The notes under the pieces were generated by a model, which saw nothing but the letters and a program-made list of their open reading frames with translations, was not told where the DNA came from and ran no database searches. A DNA stretch of 64,000 bases from Myxococcales bacterium (GTDB taxonomy: Bacteria; UBA10199; 2-02-FULL-44-16; JAAZCA01). Made by a program: the position numbers and the translations under genes. The stretch is from contig JAAZCA010000029.1 of the NCBI GenBank assembly GCA_012513515.1, positions 181,466-245,465 of the forward strand, written 5' to 3'. Below, one piece after another: positions 34,115-43,337 of this stretch (positions are counted from its first letter, which is position 1; every line of letters begins with the position of its first letter).

Positions 34115-37100
34115 ATGAGAACGCCGGAAAAAGAGAGCTTCGCGGGATATACAGTCACGAAGCGGGATATAGCCCGTGGCTGCTCCAGTATGATCCACGA
34201 GGGGCTCTCTCACGACGGGAAAATAAGGGTCGCGATAAAAATACTGCGCCCTTCTAAAATTTCAAAAAACAGAATAGAGCGGTTCAAGGCCGAGTATAAA
34301 ACTCTCACAAAACTGAACCATCCGAACATAGCCAAAGTCCTTGAAGCGGGATTCAAGGAGGGCACCCCCTTCATAATTTCAGAGTTTATTGAGGGAAAGC
34401 AGATCCTCTCCGCGCTGGCCGGATATGAGATCGGCCGAATGATTCCGATATTTATAGAGCTGCTAAAGGGGCTGGATTTCATCCATCGAAGCGGAATGCT
34501 CCATCTGGATATCAAATCGCAGAACGTATTTGTAAACGCCAACGCAAAGGGAAATAGGTTAAAGATACTGGATTTCGGCCTGGCGATGCCGGAAAAAGAA
34601 TATCGTGGAGAATTCGTCGGAAGCCCTTCGACGATGGCCCCCGAAATAGCCTTGGGGCTGTCGGAAAAAGTCGGAAAGCGCTCGGACCTGTATTCCGCGG
34701 CAGTACTCATGTACCAGTGTTTGTCCAAGGGGAGGCATCCCTTCGACAGAACTCTTCAAAAATCGCGAGCTGAACTCATGAAGATGGTGGAAGCGGAAAA
34801 GGAAAAGCTCCCCGCGCCGCTGGATAGAGAGATCCCGGGATGGCTGGAGCTGCTCCTTTCCAGGATGCTCATCTTCGAACCTGAGGAACGGTTCTATGAA
34901 AACGCCGCCGGAGTCATACACGCCATCTCTTCAGGAAGGACGTCGGAAGCATCGCGCACATCAAGGGGTTCGCCCGAGTATCTAGTACCCGATCCGACGA
35001 AACTGGTAGGGCTTTCAGAAATTTCAAAAATCCTGACCTCCGAAATCGAAAAGAGCACAAGCGGAGATCTGCCGGAAAAGCCGCTGCATATCATATCCGG
35101 CGGCCACGGGATGGGAAAAAGCCACATAGTACATTTTCTCAAAACATTCGGAGACACGATCTCCGACAGAATATCGATCCACCGAATCTCCTTCCCCTCA
35201 GACGATGAGACGCTCAGCGAAAAGATTGCTGAGCTGCGCATATCGATATCGGACAATAAGTCCCCAATTCTCTTGCTCATCGACAACCTGGATGCTGCCG
35301 AAGGCAAAACACCGATAGAAGCTGAGGTCGAAAGGTTGATCTCCGGAATTTTTGCCTTCGCTGCAGCGCGTACCGAAAATCCGGAAATATATTCAGAAAT
35401 AATCCCCACGATCGTGGCAGCGACAGTTACGGAAATACAGAAGGTCGGATTTCTGAAAGAGATATTGGCTTCAGCGCTAAAACTCCACGAGCTAAAACCA
35501 TTCACAGCCTCTGATATAACGGAATACCTGGCGGCGACCCCGGCATTTTTCAGGCGACAGATCCCATCCGAAGCGACGCAGCACATACTTAAAATAACGG
35601 GCGGCATTCCGCTCGAGGTTAAAGAGCTTCTCTCCAAAAACTTTGAAGGCTTGTTCTCTTTCGATGCCGCAGGAGAAATAATCCTCGATCCCAAGATAAT
35701 CGCCCCATCCACCTTTAGGCATGGGGCATCTACCGCCTTTGAAAGGCTCTTGCATAAGATCAAAATTCTGGACCGCGACGAAATCAAGTTGCTTGAGTCG
35801 ATAGCCTGCTGCACGGCCGCACCGTATCTCGAGGCTCCAAAATTCCCGCTTTTAAAAAGGGTGACCGGATTGAAAGATATCGAAGAAATTTCTGAAAGGC
35901 TGATGCGCGCCGGCATACTGGAGATGGATCGAAAGGATAGGATTAAATTCTGTGACGAACATATGCCGGGGATGATCCTGATGAGGATGAACCCTGCGGA
36001 TAGAAAAAAACTACACTCCGAGCTGGTCAAACATGTCAGCTTAAGGTGGAAAAATTTTCACACGGCTCACGGCGAGGATGATAAAAAAGCGATCAAAGCC
36101 GCAATCACCCTCGGCAAAAAAATGTTGAAGAACCACGGCGACTGCTCCGCAGCCATCAAGCTTTACACATCAGCTTTGAAAAGAGGATCGGAGGCTCATT
36201 GGAAACTCCGCTCGTACATTTCATCCCTAATTGCGGCTGCGGCACTAAACACCGGAGACCTGACAAGAGCTGGCGAAGCCATTTATTCCGGCAGCAGAAT
36301 GATACCGGAGGGTGAATATCCTGCATACCGAAGGAGGTTCGCGCTCCTCGATATCGCCATGGCCCTGAGAGCCGGCACCCTCAATCACGCGCAGCGCCTC
36401 ATAGAATCATCTCGCCTTATTGCGGCAAAATCCCGCCTGGAGGACTACGACCTGGCTTTGAAAAATTACAATGGAAATCTTCTCTATGAGATGGCAATCA
36501 GAGATCCGTCCAAAGATGCGAAAAAACTGCTTGAGGCCAGAAAGATATTTGAAGGTTCGAAGTCCATGGAATTCCGACTAGCCCCCCATTCAAGAAAAAA
36601 AGTCATGAACAACCTCTTATATTCCGTGCTGACTGCGCAGGGCTTGTACGAAGAGGCCGCTCGAACTCTTGAATTTGAGATTTCCGGAAATAAACCCGAC
36701 ATATTTCATCTGATACCCGCGTATATGGCAATAGCAGAGGGGTTGCGAATCTCAGGAAAAACCGGACGCGCCCTTCTTTGGGCCAAAAGGGCGTTGAAGC
36801 TGGCCGGCAACGGGAATTCCGGACCGATGCTGGCCTATTCGCATGCAGTTCTTGCCAACATATTTTATGACATGGACGATTTTCAAAGATGTCTCGCCCA
36901 CTGCTCCAGCGAACTTGCATCGATAGCATGCCGGTCGGCGCACACGACACCAAACTCCATGGCCAGGATATGGTCGATGATGGGACGCTGTCATGGCGAA
37001 AGCGGAAATCACAGGAAGGCGATAGTCTATTTCGAGGCGGCCCTGGCATCAGCATCGGAGGGATATTTCGCGATGTCGGCATATCTGGGAATGGGCGAAG

Positions 37101-37249
37101 CCTACCTGTCGCTGGGAAAAAAGAAAACTGCGATGGAATACATAGGTTGCGCCGAAGCGATGCTAAAGACAATGCCCGTCGATGAGATTTCCAAATCGCA
37201 CCGGAAACGGGCGAAGCAGGTCAAAAAACTCATCAGGGATCAAATGTGA
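34115..37249 (+). CDS. Ser/Thr protein kinase - NTPase - TPR-like signalling protein, paralogue 1
   Basis: A 1044-residue soluble protein. Residues about 10-270 form a eukaryotic-type kinase: Lys in VAIKIL (42), HLDIKSQN (130-137, Arg of HRD replaced by Leu), DFG (153-155) and APE. The glycine loop is weak (RGCSSMIHEG). A STAND/AAA_16-like NTPase follows with Walker A GGHGMGKS (329-336) and Walker B PILLLIDNLD (384-393). The C-terminal 450 residues are helical repeats of TPR type (GRALLWAKRALKLAGNGNSG, ARIWSMMGRCHGESGNHRKA). A TTG at 34088 is an alternative start; the ATG at 34115 is chosen because it lines up with the start of the paralogue at 38772. The 3' end overlaps the convergent histidine kinase gene by 17 nt. 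Relatives in myxobacteria and cyanobacteria act in signalling; the target here is unknown. Confidence 0.85.
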   Translation: MRTPEKESFAGYTVTKRDIARGCSSMIHEGLSHDGKIRVAIKILRPSKISKNRIERFKAEYKTLTKLNHPNIAKVLEAGFKEGTPFIISEFIEGKQILSALAGYEIGRMIPIFIELLKGLDFIHRSGMLHLDIKSQNVFVNANAKGNRLKILDFGLAMPEKEYRGEFVGSPSTMAPEIALGLSEKVGKRSDLYSAAVLMYQCLSKGRHPFDRTLQKSRAELMKMVEAEKEKLPAPLDREIPGWLELLLSRMLIFEPEERFYENAAGVIHAISSGRTSEASRTSRGSPEYLVPDPTKLVGLSEISKILTSEIEKSTSGDLPEKPLHIISGGHGMGKSHIVHFLKTFGDTISDRISIHRISFPSDDETLSEKIAELRISISDNKSPILLLIDNLDAAEGKTPIEAEVERLISGIFAFAAARTENPEIYSEIIPTIVAATVTEIQKVGFLKEILASALKLHELKPFTASDITEYLAATPAFFRRQIPSEATQHILKITGGIPLEVKELLSKNFEGLFSFDAAGEIILDPKIIAPSTFRHGASTAFERLLHKIKILDRDEIKLLESIACCTAAPYLEAPKFPLLKRVTGLKDIEEISERLMRAGILEMDRKDRIKFCDEHMPGMILMRMNPADRKKLHSELVKHVSLRWKNFHTAHGEDDKKAIKAAITLGKKMLKNHGDCSAAIKLYTSALKRGSEAHWKLRSYISSLIAAAALNTGDLTRAGEAIYSGSRMIPEGEYPAYRRRFALLDIAMALRAGTLNHAQRLIESSRLIAAKSRLEDYDLALKNYNGNLLYEMAIRDPSKDAKKLLEARKIFEGSKSMEFRLAPHSRKKVMNNLLYSVLTAQGLYEEAARTLEFEISGNKPDIFHLIPAYMAIAEGLRISGKTGRALLWAKRALKLAGNGNSGPMLAYSHAVLANIFYDMDDFQRCLAHCSSELASIACRSAHTTPNSMARIWSMMGRCHGESGNHRKAIVYFEAALASASEGYFAMSAYLGMGEAYLSLGKKKTAMEYIGCAEAMLKTMPVDEISKSHRKRAKQVKKLIRDQM

Positions 37250-38117
37250 TTTCCCTCAGCATGGGCCACATTTCGAAGGCCGATGTCAGGCGGGATTTGA
37301 TGCGCGACATGTTGACCGAAGAACAGTCTCTCGCGATGGCGGCCACAAAGCTCGTCCTCTCTCCATCGGCACAGTCGAGCCAAAGATCGCCCATGTGCTT
37401 CCTGGCCGTTTCCTTCGCCGATGAAAGACCAAACCCGCTGCCACACTTCTTCCCCGAGCTGAATCCCCTCTCGAAAATTCGCTCGCGAATCTCATCGGAG
37501 ATTCCAACTCCGTCATCCGAAACCGAAAATCTGATTTCATCAGCACAGGAAGATGCGCAGATTTCCACCAGCCCTCCCCCTTCCGCAGCGGCCTCGATCG
37601 CATTTGTAACGAGATTATAAATCAGCGCCGAAATTTCCCCTCGGCGCAGAATTGCAAAAATGGAATCGGGGCCTATATAGTTAAGATGAACCTTTCTCCT
37701 CTCCGCGACAGGAGAAAGTTCCTGAATCACCTCGGAAACTATACCGGCAAAGTCGCAGCGAACCGGAACTTCATCCTGATCGAAAACTATACAGTTTCTT
37801 ATCTTGAGAAGGATATCCTCTATCTTCGAATAGGCGCGCTGCGCTATCGCTCCTATGTCCTCATCCGGAAGAATCTCAGCGCAGCGGTCAGGACCGACGG
37901 CGATGTATTCCCTTATGAAGGAAAGCGGGCCTGAGGCATCATGGGCGAACTGCCGCATCTTCGCCAAGATATCGTTAAGCGCTCCGCCGGACTCGCAGCT
38001 CCAGGCCGAAAGTGAAGAATCGAAGGTTTTACTCACTGCATCGCGAAAACTTCCCGCCTTGATTTTCAGCTTCAGGCCGGTATCCCTGTGCCTAATTTCA
38101 TAGATTCTCTGCTTCAT
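37233..38117 (-). CDS. orphan soluble histidine kinase
   Basis: The ATG at 38117 (weak GGAG 10 nt upstream) gives 294 residues; the frame opens at 38180. No membrane segment and no known sensory domain are seen in the first 65 residues. The dimerisation box is MRQFAHDASGPLSFIREYI with the likely phospho-acceptor His. The ATPase domain has the N box LVTNAIEAA, G1 DDGVGIS and G2 KKCGSGFGLSSAKETARKH. No response regulator gene lies in the window. It sits between the two kinase paralogues, tail to tail with the first (17-nt overlap) and divergent from the second. In some cyanobacterial proteins the same Ser/Thr kinase-NTPase arrangement is fused to a histidine kinase, so a functional link is plausible. 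Confidence 0.85.
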   Translation of the reverse strand: MKQRIYEIRHRDTGLKLKIKAGSFRDAVSKTFDSSLSAWSCESGGALNDILAKMRQFAHDASGPLSFIREYIAVGPDRCAEILPDEDIGAIAQRAYSKIEDILLKIRNCIVFDQDEVPVRCDFAGIVSEVIQELSPVAERRKVHLNYIGPDSIFAILRRGEISALIYNLVTNAIEAAAEGGGLVEICASSCADEIRFSVSDDGVGISDEIRERIFERGFSSGKKCGSGFGLSSAKETARKHMGDLWLDCADGERTSFVAAIARDCSSVNMSRIKSRLTSAFEMWPMLREITFDP

Positions 38118-38341
38118 AACTTGTACGCTCCCGACCGTCGCCATCCCCATTGGAAAGGACAAACCGGGGAGGAAGTGCAACCATCATGCCACATGCTGTG
38201 TAAGTATAAGTAATTGAAAAATCTAGCTAATTTGAAGAGAGAAAAAGGCGCGGCGGATTCGCATGGGAACTCTCCTCCCCCCTTTTCGGACAAAAAAGGG
38301 AAGAAGGGGTTTGAGATCGTAATCCTTATGCGGCCGCGCTG

Positions 38342-38608
38342 CCGTTCCAACAATAACTTCGACCATGGACAATTGACCATCGACTGACATCTCTAGCTTC
38401 TGTTTTTCCGCCAGTCACCAGTCACGGCTGTTACGGGATCCCCGATTAAAGCACTCGGGGATGACGACCACACTGTCATTCCCGCATGCTGTAAGCCGCC
38501 GCTACCGCGGGGTTCCGACCGTTCACCAGTAACGAGTCACGGTCGTTGCGGGGATGACAAGCGTATAGCTTTTAGAGGTGCCCTGAATTTGCTTATTTTT
38601 CAGAGGTT
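38342..38608. repeat. mosaic intergenic repeat island 4 in a 654-nt divergent gap
   Basis: The gap 38118-38771 separates the histidine kinase from kinase paralogue 2. Its right half is a repeat island. In order it holds the TTCGACCATGG and TTGACCA modules, CTAGCTTCTG, CACCAGTCACGG, the CCCCGA/TCGGGG hairpin and TTCCCGCATGCTG with CCGCTACCGCGGGG. GTTCACCAGTAACGAGTCAC and the right end TTTTTCAGAGGTT (to 38608) follow. The left inverted end is lost. The rest (38118-38341) is unassigned; the promoters of both flanking genes should be here, but no clear boxes were found. Confidence 0.82.
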
Positions 38609-38771
38609 GCTTAAATGAAATAATTGATAAGAGAGGTTTCAAAAGTCCAAAATAAATGTTAGATTTCACCCTCGAAAAAGCGGCATGGCCATCTTTGGGT
38701 CAGCGCCAAGGCAGGATCGAAAACGCAGTTGTCGTTGCAAGAGTGGAATGAAGGACGGGAGAATCCTCGCC

Positions 38772-41700
38772 ATGTCTGAAGCGAACGCGTTTGGCGGTTA
38801 CATAGTAACCCGGCCTGAGATTGCGCACGGGGGATCGGGACTCGTTCATGAAGGATCCGCCCCCGATGGCAAACGCCGAGTCGCAATCAAGGTCCTGGAC
38901 AAGGAACTCATAGAAAGAAATATACAGCGCGCATTAGCGCGAAAGCATCCTTCACTCGGAAATCGCCCTCTGGAGATAACTCAAGAGACCAGGCGGGCAT
39001 ACGAGATCAACGTAGAACGTTTCAAGATAGAATACAGAACGCTTCTCCAACTCGAGCATCCCAATATAGCGAGGGTCTTTGAAATAGGATTCAAGGAGGG
39101 CCACTTTTTCATAGTCTCGGAATTCGTCGACGGAAAACCACTCGCGCAGTACGTAAAGGGGTGGGAACCCTCCGAGATGATTCCACTGTTCGTGCAATTC
39201 CTAGAAGGACTCGACTTCATACACAGAAGCGGGCTCATACATCTCGATATCAAATCCGACAACATTCTCGTCGAAGAGGTGGAAGGATCCCCGAGGGTGA
39301 AGATAATCGACTTCGGCCTCGCTATGACCCCTTCCGAATATAGAGGAAGCTTCATAGGAACCATTTCTACGATGGCGCCGGAGGTGGCTCTCGGCCTACG
39401 CGAAAAGGTGAACTCCAAGTCAGACCTGTATTCGGCAGGGGTGGTCATGTACAACTGCATCACCTGGGGAGCTCATCCGTTCGAAAGGAGCGCAAGGGGA
39501 TCGCGCGACGCCATACGGAAAATGATCGACGGCGAGGAGTACATATCGCCGGATCCTCCATCGGCGGCACACAAGCAAAAAGGAAGATTCGTCCCTGACT
39601 TTCTGGACAAGATAATCCTGAAGCTTCTTTCATTCGAGCCTGAAAATAGGTTCTATCCAAACGCGCGTGCGGTAATAAACGCACTTCGGACTCATATGCC
39701 TGAAGCCTTCGGTGCGAAGGGTTCCTCAGAGGCCTCATATCTCCGCCCACCCGGACTTTCTCGCATAGGCCGCGAAAAGATATGTGACGAAATAGAACCC
39801 GATATCGATAGGGTGATTTCATCGGAGATCCCTAAGAATTCGCTCTATCACCTGACCGGCCCGGACGGGATCGGCAAATCACATCTCATCTCCTGTCTCA
39901 AAAGCACAGCGGAGATGGACGTCGAGAGAATAGCGCTGCATTCAATGACATTTCCGATGTCTGATGATCACATGCTCGAGTCGATAGCTCGCCTCGAGCG
40001 AGACATGGCGGAAAATTCCAAGCCTATCATCCTCTTCATGGATGATCTCCATGAACTCATACAAGGATCGGAAGCGGCCGACAGAGCTCTTAAAACGTTA
40101 AAGGGATTGGCATCGCTGTTTGTGGAACGCAGAAAAAATCAGAAACTCTATTCCGATCTAGCTCCCGTTCTGATGGTCGCGACATCAAAATCCGGCAGTG
40201 CGGTCGCGGATGGTTTGATGCCGGAACAGCTTGAATCGGTAAAATTCGAGATCCCGCCATTTAAAGCCGCCGATCTGAAGAGATATCTCAAGGCCACGCC
40301 GGCGCTCTCCGAAAGGGAAATCTCCTCTGCAACAATAGATCTCCTGATAGAACAGACTGCGGGAATACCGCAGGAGATAGTCGAGAGGCTGGAGGAGCTC
40401 GACAGCAAAAGTGCGCTTTTCGACGCATGCGGGGAGGTTGTTATTACCTCGCAGGAAATATCGCTCCGTCCGGAAAAACCCGCCAGCGGGTCAACGCGGG
40501 AGAGACTGCTTGCAAAATTTCACTCCCTCGAACCGGCTGAACGCGAAGCGGCGGAGATTGCCGCCTGTCTGGCATTCAAGCCCTTTCTTCCCCCTCCATC
40601 CGCCTCACTTATCATGAAGCTCTTAGACAGGACCACCTCCGCACAGACCATAAGGATGCTTTGCGACAAGGGAATACTGAGGCCTGCCAAGTCGAAAGCG
40701 GGAAGCGTTAAAGATCCTTACACCTTTGTCGATGAAGCCTACATGCCGGGGCTCATCCATTCTGAAATGGAAACCAAACGCCGCGAGATGCTCCACGACG
40801 CGATATTTCTTGAACTCGAGAAGCGCGGGAAAAAAAGCGAAGAATTCCAAAATGAACTCCTCCTTCATCTTGCCTTTTCCAGCGACACCCGGAGGGCGGC
40901 ATCTTCGGCGATCAAGCTCGGCAGGCGGATGCTAAACCACGAGGGCAAAGCCGCACTTGCGGTTGAACTCTTAGAGCTCGCGCTCCAAAAGATAGATGCG
41001 GAAAACTGGAAATTCCGATCGTATGTTCTGTCCCTCATATCGGGGGCTCATCTGAATCAGGATAGGTACACTGAGGCGGAACTCACAATAAGAGAGGCGC
41101 AGAAAATCACGCGAGAAAAATGCGGTTTTTGGCACGACCAAGTGACGTCCCTCGCGATAATAAAAACTCTGCGTGGCGGCGACCTCACTTCCGCAGGCAA
41201 GCTCATCGAAAAAGAAAAGAATTCATGTTCCGAATGCGACACGCTCTTTCGCAAGGCCTTCTTCATGAATTTCGAGGGACAGCTTTTCTACCACAGGGCA
41301 TATCGCGAACCACAACGTTCGAGGGAGTTGCTCGAAGAGTCAAAAAAACTTTTTGAAAAGAGCGCTGAGCTCGAGCAGCTCCTCCCTAAAAACCGCGTCG
41401 AGCTAATATCGAACAATCTGTTATACTCGGTTCTGATGTCGCTCGGAAATTATCGGGCGGCTGCTGCTAATCTTGAAAAACAGATCGAAGAAAAAAAGCT
41501 CGGCATATATTCGCTAAACTCGGCATACGTTACGCTCGCTGAAATATACAGGCTCTCCGGAAACTTCGATAAGGCTCTTCTCTGGGCGAGAAAGGCCCTG
41601 AGGCTCGCTGAAAGCAAGCTCGCCGGCTTTCCGCTGCTGCAGGTTCATGCGACGCTGGCCAACATATTCTATGATCAGGGCGACTACCCGCGCTGCATGG

Positions 41701-42170
41701 AGGAATGCAACAAACAGATATCGGCCAGCGCATGCCTGGGCGGTGAAAACTACGCCCTCTTTGCGGCACGCGTATGGTCACTGATGGGAAGATGCTGCAA
41801 CGAGATGGGGGACTACAATAAGGCGATACTATATTTTGAAGCGGCGCTCGCCGGCGACCGCCGCGACTTCTTCACCATGTCGGCCATGGAAGGGCTTGGC
41901 GAAGCCCACTTCGGCAATGGAAATTTCGAAGAGATGGAAAAATGCTTCGAGGAGGCCGATCGCATGCTTTCTGGAATGCCGGAGGACGTCTCATCGAATT
42001 CGCACCGCTATCGAATCCTGCTTCTGCGCGCGCGCGCAAAACTCTCATCGGGGGAGACAGACGATCTCGAATCCCTCCTCTCCGGCCTCAAGAAATACTC
42101 TCACGGCGACAAGGCGCATGAAGAGGAAATTTCCGAGATCGAAGAACGCATGGCAGAAATACTACGGTAA
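38772..42170 (+). CDS. Ser/Thr protein kinase - NTPase - TPR-like signalling protein, paralogue 2
   Basis: A 1132-residue soluble protein with the same plan as the product of 34115-37249. The kinase domain has a proper glycine loop (HGGSGLVHEG), VAIK (Lys40), HLDIKSDN (157-164), DFG (180-182) and APE. About 35 extra residues (45-80) lie between the Lys strand and helix C. Walker A is GPDGIGKS (363-370), Walker B PIILFMDDL. The C-terminal half is TPR-like (GNFDKALLWARKALRLAESK, LMGRCCNEMGDYNKAILYFE). Upstream in-frame ATGs exist at 38748 and 38685; GGGAG precedes the chosen one by 10 nt. The stop is followed directly by GTGAACGGTGAACGG of island 5. Duplication from paralogue 1 or the reverse is clear; specific targets are unknown. 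Confidence 0.86.
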   Translation: MSEANAFGGYIVTRPEIAHGGSGLVHEGSAPDGKRRVAIKVLDKELIERNIQRALARKHPSLGNRPLEITQETRRAYEINVERFKIEYRTLLQLEHPNIARVFEIGFKEGHFFIVSEFVDGKPLAQYVKGWEPSEMIPLFVQFLEGLDFIHRSGLIHLDIKSDNILVEEVEGSPRVKIIDFGLAMTPSEYRGSFIGTISTMAPEVALGLREKVNSKSDLYSAGVVMYNCITWGAHPFERSARGSRDAIRKMIDGEEYISPDPPSAAHKQKGRFVPDFLDKIILKLLSFEPENRFYPNARAVINALRTHMPEAFGAKGSSEASYLRPPGLSRIGREKICDEIEPDIDRVISSEIPKNSLYHLTGPDGIGKSHLISCLKSTAEMDVERIALHSMTFPMSDDHMLESIARLERDMAENSKPIILFMDDLHELIQGSEAADRALKTLKGLASLFVERRKNQKLYSDLAPVLMVATSKSGSAVADGLMPEQLESVKFEIPPFKAADLKRYLKATPALSEREISSATIDLLIEQTAGIPQEIVERLEELDSKSALFDACGEVVITSQEISLRPEKPASGSTRERLLAKFHSLEPAEREAAEIAACLAFKPFLPPPSASLIMKLLDRTTSAQTIRMLCDKGILRPAKSKAGSVKDPYTFVDEAYMPGLIHSEMETKRREMLHDAIFLELEKRGKKSEEFQNELLLHLAFSSDTRRAASSAIKLGRRMLNHEGKAALAVELLELALQKIDAENWKFRSYVLSLISGAHLNQDRYTEAELTIREAQKITREKCGFWHDQVTSLAIIKTLRGGDLTSAGKLIEKEKNSCSECDTLFRKAFFMNFEGQLFYHRAYREPQRSRELLEESKKLFEKSAELEQLLPKNRVELISNNLLYSVLMSLGNYRAAAANLEKQIEEKKLGIYSLNSAYVTLAEIYRLSGNFDKALLWARKALRLAESKLAGFPLLQVHATLANIFYDQGDYPRCMEECNKQISASACLGGENYALFAARVWSLMGRCCNEMGDYNKAILYFEAALAGDRRDFFTMSAMEGLGEAHFGNGNFEEMEKCFEEADRMLSGMPEDVSSNSHRYRILLLRARAKLSSGETDDLESLLSGLKKYSHGDKAHEEEISEIEERMAEILR

Positions 42171-42267
42171 ATAGTGAACGGTGAACGGAAACCCACATCT
42201 TCATTGCGAGCGTCAAGCGAAGCAATCCCGTTCCAACCGTTCACCAGTCACGAGTCACCAGTCACGG
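42171..42267. repeat. mosaic intergenic repeat island 5 between convergent genes
   Basis: It begins at the plus-strand kinase stop with GTGAACGGTGAACGG. It passes CATTGCGAGCG/CGAAGCAATCCC (a hairpin type found in many bacterial genomes) and ends with GTTCACCAGTCACGAGTCAC and CAGTCACGG. The last unit supplies the TGA stop of the minus-strand TPR lipoprotein gene. Heptamer modules thus point inward from both convergent stop codons. Confidence 0.8.
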
Positions 42268-43065
42268 CAGTTCCTTACTTTTTCGCGCCCTGTTCATATA
42301 GTCATCGGCCTCTGCGTCGCGACCGAGGGCTCGGTTCACCCGCGCGAGGGCATCCAAATCTTTGGAGATCCCCGCAGAATATTCGACCAGCTTGTCTTCA
42401 GCAAGAGCACGATCATACCCTTGCAGGGCGGCCTCAAAATCCCCCTCTTTTTCAGCGAGCCTCCCCAGCGAATAGTGAGATGTCGCGGAAAGGCGGTGAA
42501 GTTTTTTAGGAATCGATATCGCCAGCGATTGGGAGAGTTTGTCGCGAGCAGAGGCAAGCTCTCCCGATTCGATATCGATAAGGGCCTCGTTACTTAGAAC
42601 GGTCGCGACCCCCTCGCCGTCCTTAGCGTCGCGATATCTCTTCATCGCTTCTAAAAATGAGCTACGAGCAGATACTAAATCATCTTTTGCCATCTGCGCA
42701 CTGCCGATATTATTCAAGTTCGCCCCTGCCCCCTTCAAATTTCCTATCCTGTCGTTGATCTCCAATGCCTCGCGAAATTTCGTGCAGGCATCGTCGTAAC
42801 TGCCTGCGACAAGATACAGCTGGCCAAGATTGTTCAGGCTTTCGGCGACCCCTTCCTCATGATCTATCCTCTCGGATATCGAGAGAGCGCGACCGTAGAA
42901 CCTGGCGGCATCATCGTAGCGCCCCTGATAGTAAAACTCGTTTCCGCGAAGGTTGAGGCGCTTAACATCGACCTTTATCGTATCGACCGTGGAAGCTCTC
43001 TTTCCGCCGCCACACCCTGCCATTGCTATCGTCAGCAGCGCAGCAATTATCATTATCAGCTTCAC
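42262..43065 (-). CDS. TPR-repeat lipoprotein
   Basis: The natural start is probably the GTG at 43065, 4 nt after AAGGAGG; the frame is open to 43110. The 267-residue product has a lipoprotein signal (MIIAALLTIAMAGC). Five or six TPR units follow (GNEFYYQGRYDDAARFYGRA, LNNLGQLYLVAGSYDDACTK, LGRLAEKEGDFEAALQGYDR). It should be anchored in a membrane facing the periplasm and act as a protein scaffold. It is the last gene after mlaE-mlaF-mlaD, separated from mlaD by repeat island 6, so a part in the same lipid transport system is possible. The final Pro codon and TGA stop are formed by the repeat unit CCGTGACTGG. Confidence 0.85.
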   Translation of the reverse strand: MKLIMIIAALLTIAMAGCGGGKRASTVDTIKVDVKRLNLRGNEFYYQGRYDDAARFYGRALSISERIDHEEGVAESLNNLGQLYLVAGSYDDACTKFREALEINDRIGNLKGAGANLNNIGSAQMAKDDLVSARSSFLEAMKRYRDAKDGEGVATVLSNEALIDIESGELASARDKLSQSLAISIPKKLHRLSATSHYSLGRLAEKEGDFEAALQGYDRALAEDKLVEYSAGISKDLDALARVNRALGRDAEADDYMNRARKSKELP

Positions 43066-43080
43066 ATAACCTCCTTTTTT

Positions 43081-43097
43081 TCCGGGAACGCGTACCG
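43081..43097 (-). repeat. 5' leader motif, copy A (before TPR lipoprotein)
   Basis: TCCGGGAACGCGTACCG lies 16 nt before the GTG start of the lipoprotein gene. An almost identical 17-nt motif stands before mlaD at 44154-44170. ACGCGT is palindromic. It could be an operator or a second edge type of the repeat islands. Confidence 0.5.
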
Positions 43098-43120
43098 TTT
43101 GTCTCCCCAATTGGATAAGG

Positions 43121-43337
43121 TTGAGGTTACAGAAGCTAGAGTCTAGAAGTCAGAAGCGAGATTTCTAATCTCCGCTTTTTCTAGCTTCTAGCCTCTGTTT
43201 TTCCCAGTCACGGCTGTTGCGGGATCCCCGATTACAGCACTCGGGGATGACACCATGAACGTCATTCCCGCGGTCTTAAGCCGCCGCTACCGCGGGGTTC
43301 CAACCGCTCACCAGTCACGAGTCACAAGTCACGGCTT
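43121..43337. repeat. mosaic intergenic repeat island 6
   Basis: It fills the space between the mlaD stop and the leader of the TPR lipoprotein. On the minus strand it reads AAAGCCGTGACTTGTGACTC right from the mlaD TAA stop. GGTGAGCGGTTGG, the CGCGGTAGCGGCGG and CGGGAATGAC hairpin, the CCCCGAGTG/ATCGGGGATCC hairpin and CTAGAAG heptamers follow, ending in AACCTCAACC. Confidence 0.85.

Noticed and set aside
34894-36030. 378-residue open frame on the minus strand inside kinase 1
   Set aside because: Ser/Ile-rich reverse shadow of the kinase-NTPase gene, no domain and no ribosome site.
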